Below, one piece after another: positions 60,502 to 64,000 of a stretch of 64,000 bases of DNA. The stretch is from Lachnospiraceae bacterium (lineage in GTDB: Bacteria > Bacillota > Clostridia > Lachnospirales > Lachnospiraceae), in NCBI GenBank assembly GCA_015057025.1, contig SVFD01000008.1, positions 1-64,000 on the forward strand, given 5' to 3'. Each line of letters starts with the position of its first letter. The stretch's first letter is position 1. The position numbers were made by a program, and so were the translations under genes. A model generated the notes under the pieces. That model worked only from the letters and a program-made list of their open reading frames with translations, was not told the origin of the DNA and searched no databases.

Positions 60502-61581
60502 ATGCCACGTATTGAAGAAATATTACAGGTTGCAATGGATGCCAGAGCATCCGATATTCATTTGACAGCAGGTTTACCGCCTAAGATGCGTGTAAACGGC
60601 CATTTGCTTAACATGGATTTTCCGATTATGAAACCGGATGATACCTTAGCAATTGTTGCTCAGATTATGACAGACCATCAGAAGCAGATGTTCGAAGAAC
60701 GAGGAGAATTGGATATGTCTTTCGCGGTTACCAATCTTGGTCGTTACCGTGTTAATGCATTCCGCCAGAGAGGTTCTGTTGCTATGGCACTTCGTGCCGT
60801 TAATACAGTAATTCCTTCTCCTGCACAGTTGGGTGTTCCCAATTCCGTAGTTGAACTTTACAACCGTAAGAGAGGTCTTGTACTTGTAACAGGTCCTACC
60901 GGTTCCGGTAAGTCAACCACACTTGCTTCCATTATTGATAAGGCTAATAATAACCGTGACGCCCATATCATTACACTGGAAGACCCTATCGAGTATCTGC
61001 ACTTACATAAAATGTCAATGGTTAACCAGCGAGAAATCGGTTTTGACTCTATGAGCTATGAAAGAGCCTTAAGAGCTGCCCTTCGAGAAGATCCCGATAT
61101 CATCCTCGTAGGTGAAATGCGTGACTACGAAACTATTTCCGTAGCTATCACCGCAGCCGAAACAGGTCACTTGGTGCTTTCTACACTGCATACCATCGGT
61201 GCTGCAAGTACAATCGACCGTATCATCGACGTTTTCCCGCCTCATCAGCAGCAGCAGATTCGTGTACAGCTTGCTAACGTATTAGAGGCAGTTATTTCTC
61301 AGCAGCTTATTCCTACCGCTGACGGTAGAGGTCGAGTGGCTGCATTCGAGGTAATGCATGCAAACCATGCGGTACGTAACCTGATTCGTGAAGGTAAGTC
61401 ACATCAGTTACAGTCAACCATGCAGACTAACCGTAAGATGGGTATGATTACCATGGACGAAGCTTTAACTCAGCTTTACTTAGAAGGTAAAATTGATAAG
61501 GAAATGGTTGTTCAGTATGCACAGGATCCTGACGGCATGATTCAGAAGTTAGGTTTAAGAGGTGTATACGCTCCCATGTAA
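60502..61581 (+). CDS. pilT: type IV pilus retraction ATPase PilT
   Basis: A 359-residue secretion-type ATPase. Markers: ARASDIHLTAGLPPKMRVNGHL, Walker A GPTGSGKSTTLASIID, the Asp box ITLEDPIEYLH, Walker B-like LREDPDIILVGEMRDYETISVAITAAETGHLVLSTLHT (with the AIRNLIRE-like helix HAVRNLIREGK further on). It disassembles pilin polymers to retract pili. No other pil genes are in the window; it follows sigK by 47 bases on the same strand. The ATG has SD AAAGGGG; a GTG at 60454 overlaps the sigK end and is rejected. Its codon use looks more even than in its neighbours, consistent with higher expression. Confidence 0.94.
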   Translation: MPRIEEILQVAMDARASDIHLTAGLPPKMRVNGHLLNMDFPIMKPDDTLAIVAQIMTDHQKQMFEERGELDMSFAVTNLGRYRVNAFRQRGSVAMALRAVNTVIPSPAQLGVPNSVVELYNRKRGLVLVTGPTGSGKSTTLASIIDKANNNRDAHIITLEDPIEYLHLHKMSMVNQREIGFDSMSYERALRAALREDPDIILVGEMRDYETISVAITAAETGHLVLSTLHTIGAASTIDRIIDVFPPHQQQQIRVQLANVLEAVISQQLIPTADGRGRVAAFEVMHANHAVRNLIREGKSHQLQSTMQTNRKMGMITMDEALTQLYLEGKIDKEMVVQYAQDPDGMIQKLGLRGVYAPM

Positions 61582-61602
61582 GGGTTGCAACACAAGAGAT
61601 TA

Positions 61603-61631
61603 CAGACCGGCGTTTATCGTCGGTCTTTTTT
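61603..61631 (+). terminator. intrinsic terminator of pilT
   Basis: GACCGGCG-TTTAT-CGTCGGTC followed by TTTTTT, just after pilT. Confidence 0.9.
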
Positions 61632-61641
61632 GTGGGGACGA

Positions 61642-61845
61642 AAATCAGCAGATGTTTTGGTGTGTTTTGAAATGCGAAAATTGATATCTAACGTTCTACA
61701 GGACGATTTCGCTCCGTTGCCTCACGTAACGGCGCATAGGATTGCATAAGACGCAATCCAAACGCCGACGGATGCAAAGGTCTTCCGAACGAATAGATAT
61801 CAATTTTCGCATATACAGGACCTTGAAAGAAACATCTGCTGATTT
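61642..61845 (-). repeat. long inverted-repeat structured element, copy B
   Basis: A 204-base gene-free element. Outer arms: 16 bases at 61642-61657 pair with 61830-61845. Second arms: 18 bases at 61672-61689 pair perfectly with 61795-61812. Inside, on the minus strand, is a hairpin GGCGTTTGGATTGC / GCAATCCTATGCGCC followed by G-rich GTGAGGCAACGGAGCG..CGTCC (61725-61701). The same internal order occurs at 62868-63012 with compensatory base changes. It could be a structured RNA or a palindromic repeat. It fills most of the 435-base gap between pilT and the lipoprotein gene. Confidence 0.65.
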
Positions 61846-62016
61846 CCTGATGCTCATATGAAAAGAAACGGCGATATTGAGGAAAGAGAGATTATTTTAT
61901 ACTTGTGTTGTGGGTAATTTGATTTATATAAACTAAAAATTGAAAAAATACAAAAAACTCTTGAGGGGAGACGACTGTAGTATAATTTTTTTATCTTACA
62001 TATTAGGAGGTAAAAG

Positions 62017-62835
62017 ATGAAAAAGTTATTGGTAATGATGCTGGTAGTTACAATGAGTGTGGCGATGCTGGCAGGATGTAATACAAATGCAAACGGAGAA
62101 GCAACAGGCCAAAATACAGAGGCGGAGTTGGCGCTTGATTCAGAAGAAATTATTTCAGAAGAAGTATTGGAAATGACATTGGAAGAAAAAATAGCAGCAG
62201 AGATGCCTGCAAAGTTAGAAGTGGGAGAAGATGAAATCATTGTGCCGGAAACGGTAACAGCAGAGCAAATTATAGGAAGATGGGAAGAAATTAAGGTGAC
62301 AGAGGGTGAATATGCTGAAATAATTAATGATATGAATTTGGCAGGCCTTTTAGTATTAAATTGTTCTTATATGGAACCATCTGAATTTAATGCTTTAGTA
62401 AACGAACATTTTGGTGGAACGGATGGACTTAGAGGATATTTTGGTGATTATCTTGGATATTTGAAAGATGATGATGGTGTTTATGGTAATGGTTTATCAG
62501 TCGTACCGGAAGAATTATTGTTTGATGAATATTTAATAAATCAAGCAGAACAAATACATTATTTAATTGATATGTATCAAACAGATACTGAAAATTCTAA
62601 AGAATTTTATGATATTATTATGAATTATCTATTCTATAATGAAAACAACTTATTTACTTTTGATTGTGATGATGAAAGATTACAAGGTTCAGGGTTAACT
62701 TCTTTGCAATTAATCGCATTAAGTCTTATAATGAATGATCTTATGGAATATGATCAAGATTTATATTTGGATGGCGTTTATTCTGAATCGTTTAATAATG
62801 TATTCAATGTTGTTAATGAACATTCTAATCAATAA
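62017..62835 (+). CDS. putative lipoprotein
   Basis: A 272-residue exported lipoprotein: signal peptide with lipobox MLAGC (cysteine about residue 21), then a Glu-rich linker (about 35-90, EEIISEEVLEMTLEEKIAAEMPAKLEVGEDEI) and an acidic mature domain with no family I recognise (YLGYLKDDDGVYGNGLSVVPEELLFDEYLINQAEQIHYLIDMYQ). It resembles small lipocalin-like or DUF lipoproteins in length only. SD TTAGGAGG precedes the ATG, and a TATAAT lies about 37 bases upstream. It stands alone between two structured elements. Confidence 0.65.
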   Translation: MKKLLVMMLVVTMSVAMLAGCNTNANGEATGQNTEAELALDSEEIISEEVLEMTLEEKIAAEMPAKLEVGEDEIIVPETVTAEQIIGRWEEIKVTEGEYAEIINDMNLAGLLVLNCSYMEPSEFNALVNEHFGGTDGLRGYFGDYLGYLKDDDGVYGNGLSVVPEELLFDEYLINQAEQIHYLIDMYQTDTENSKEFYDIIMNYLFYNENNLFTFDCDDERLQGSGLTSLQLIALSLIMNDLMEYDQDLYLDGVYSESFNNVFNVVNEHSNQ

Positions 62836-62867
62836 TCCCAACAATGAATATACTCTTTCATAGCACA

Positions 62868-63029
62868 GCAAGGGGAGGATTGGTATTTGCAGTTCGAAGG
62901 GTGTTTGTTCTTGCCGGTACTTAGGTTGTGTTTTTTACAACCTTATGTACCGCTGCGTAGGACAACCAAGCGAGAGCGTCCCTAAGAAAGCAAATACCAA
63001 TCCTCCCCTTGCGTCCTCCCCCTTTTTTT
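62868..63029 (+). repeat. long inverted-repeat structured element, copy C
   Basis: Perfect 23-base arms at 62868-62890 and 62990-63012 enclose an inner hairpin, GGTACTTAGGTTGT (62916) with ACAACCTTATGTACC (62937), and a block GTAGGACAACCAAGCG..CGTCC (62957-62981). After the second arm comes GTCCTCCCCC and seven Ts. It matches copy B in order and in several unpaired bases while the paired bases co-vary. It may end transcription of the lipoprotein gene, but the inner architecture exceeds a simple terminator. Confidence 0.65.
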
Positions 63030-63077
63030 ATCCGGTCAAATCGACCAAAATTTCAAATTTTTAGTAAAATGTACAAA

Positions 63078-63107
63078 TTGACAGGGAAGGAGGGGGAAGC
63101 CTATAAT
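63078..63107 (+). promoter_or_regulatory. strong promoter of the 46-aa gene
   Basis: TTGACA, an 18-base spacer and TATAAT. Transcription would begin near 63114, immediately at the SD, leaving a leader of under 20 bases. Confidence 0.85.
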
Positions 63108-63130
63108 TCTTTTAAGAGGAGGTATAGGCC

Positions 63131-63271
63131 ATGGATGATATGAACATGACAGAAACAGCAAGATTGATATTAGACCTTAGAGCAAAAGGTTGGAGTGATA
63201 CAGAGATTCTGAATCATATTTTGTATATTGTAACAGGAGACCAAAGTTACAAAGCAGAAAGAGTTGACTAA
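63131..63271 (+). CDS. small conserved-looking protein, 46 aa
   Basis: A 46-residue protein with a strong SD (AGAGGAGG, 8 bases before the ATG), its own consensus promoter and its own terminator, so it is surely a gene despite its length. The sequence starts acidic and Met-rich (MDDMNMTETARLI), then LDLRAKGWSDTEILNHILYIVTG, which looks like two short helices with a GWSDTEI turn, as in small helix-turn-helix or adaptor proteins. No family recognised. Confidence 0.7.
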   Translation: MDDMNMTETARLILDLRAKGWSDTEILNHILYIVTGDQSYKAERVD

Positions 63272-63298
63272 AAGAGAGGCGGAGGCTTCTCTTTTTTT
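63272..63298 (+). terminator. intrinsic terminator after the 46-aa gene
   Basis: AAGAGAGGC-GGAG-GCTTCTCTT forms a stem (one G-U pair) running into seven Ts. Confidence 0.85.
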
Positions 63299-63391
63299 GT
63301 TTCCAAAACTACATTTTTAAGTTATAATAAAAGTAAGAAAAGACATATGGTTTCGCCTATTGTGGCATCTTTTACAGAATGGGGATTTTGT

Positions 63392-64000
63392 ATGGGAAAT
63401 GAGGTTGTAGACAAATTAAAGAAAAAGGGCTTTATGGACATTCAGTTGCACCAGATTAAGTTGGGTTTGTCGGAAGGCTTACCTGTTGAAATTTATGCCA
63501 AATCCGAGTTTGACTGGTTTCAAATGGAAGAAATCCGTAAGGGTTTAAAAGCAAAGATAGATGCCTCTCTTTACGCCCGTTCAGAGATTCCCTATGAAAA
63601 GATGCGTCAAATTCGTAAGGGATTACAAGATGGTATGAATCTTATGCCTTATGTAGATTGGAATGCAGGCGTTTTGAAAGAATTTCGTTTGGCGAAATTA
63701 AAAGACATTGATTTGTCTGCATATATTAAGCAAGGGTATGATGCGCAACAACTTGGAGAAATCCGAAAGGCTTTGGAACAGGGCATCACGTTGGAACCCT
63801 ATATTGATAAAGAGTATAGGGCCGCATCCATTGCAGAAATACGCAAGGGGTTGGAAAACGGTGTGGATGTGTCGCTGTATGCAAAGAAGATGTACAGCTG
63901 GCGTAAAATGCGAGAACTTCGTCTTGGTTTGGAGAATCAGTTGGATGTTTCCAAATATAGCGGAAAGTTCTATGACTGGGAACAGATGAGAGAAATCCGA
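63392..64000 (+). CDS. repeat protein (about 24-residue YA...W..M.EIR.GL repeats), 3' cut by window
   Basis: The frame is open from the ATG to the window end, 203 residues. It consists of at least seven degenerate units of about 24-26 residues with the pattern (M/I)-x-E-I-R-K-G-L-x-x-G-x-D-V-S-x-Y-A-x-x-x-Y-x-W-x-x-M, for example MEEIRKGL, IAEIRKGLENGVDVSLYAKK and MRELRLGLENQLDVSKYSGK. Repeats of this kind occur in Firmicutes proteins, including N-terminal parts of some larger proteins, usually as a scaffold; the function is unknown. The SD is weak (GGGGA). The 3' part lies outside the window. Confidence 0.65.
   Translation, partial: MGNEVVDKLKKKGFMDIQLHQIKLGLSEGLPVEIYAKSEFDWFQMEEIRKGLKAKIDASLYARSEIPYEKMRQIRKGLQDGMNLMPYVDWNAGVLKEFRLAKLKDIDLSAYIKQGYDAQQLGEIRKALEQGITLEPYIDKEYRAASIAEIRKGLENGVDVSLYAKKMYSWRKMRELRLGLENQLDVSKYSGKFYDWEQMREIR

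Noticed and set aside
1-64000. CRISPR arrays, tRNA/rRNA genes, insertion sequences, prophage
   Set aside because: No regularly spaced repeats, no cloverleaf or rRNA signature, and no transposase, integrase or phage structural gene was found.

Overview
The window looks like a chromosomal segment of a low-GC, spore-forming, anaerobic Clostridia, most likely a Lachnospiraceae (gut or rumen) species. The evidence is AT-rich coding, strong AGGAGG-type ribosome sites, the sporulation genes gpr, spoIIP and sigK, the order rpsT / gpr / spoIIP / lepA / hemW, and short structured intergenic repeats. I see no tRNA, rRNA, CRISPR array, transposase or phage gene.

Layout. 0-3.3 kb: small accessory genes (end of a cyclase-family protein, P-loop kinase, GNAT acetyltransferase, small membrane and lipoproteins, DUF1801 protein). 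3.4-9.7 kb: a secreted zincin lipoprotein, then an aromatic amino-acid block: aroC, a long rsmH, pheA, a fused aroE-aroK and aroQ, closed by a terminator. 9.8-14.9 kb: GNAT, an AraC regulator, a three-gene ABC-2/DUF990-type transporter and a degenerate LytM-like envelope protein. 14.9-16.3 kb: a TrpR/YerC-like repressor facing a DUF1836 gene with a near-consensus promoter.

16.3-50.8 kb is one large surface-glycan locus, almost all on the plus strand. It encodes about nine family-2 glycosyltransferase domains, a flippase, a second flippase fused to a PP-loop ATPase, an O-acyltransferase, UDP-galactopyranose mutase, a glycosyltransferase fused to a pyruvyltransferase, and a large polytopic protein. 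Its precursor genes form two modules. The first makes a CDP-3,6-dideoxyhexose: rfbF and rfbG at the far end, and rfbH at the near end next to a DRE-TIM aldolase, a thiamine-diphosphate enzyme and an SDR reductase, which together suggest a branched-chain deoxysugar. The second is a contiguous set of ATP-grasp ligase, glutamate-mutase-like B12 enzyme, opine dehydrogenase and DegT aminotransferase. I know of no described pathway matching this second set; it could make and attach an unusual amino acid or opine-like substituent.

50.9-53.7 kb: a membrane diguanylate cyclase and a leaderless GH9 glucanase. 53.8-61.6 kb: conserved core genes rpsT (minus strand), gpr, spoIIP, lepA, hemW, sigK and a pilT with no pilus genes beside it. 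61.6-64 kb: two long inverted-repeat elements that share an internal hairpin-plus-motif architecture with compensatory changes, a lipoprotein, a 46-residue protein with its own strong promoter and terminator, and the start of a repeat protein cut by the window edge.

The points most worth pursuing are the B12/ATP-grasp/opine module, the PP-loop-flippase fusion, the structured element family, and a 10-base word (TTATGTAAAC) present about 20 times where less than one copy is expected by chance.
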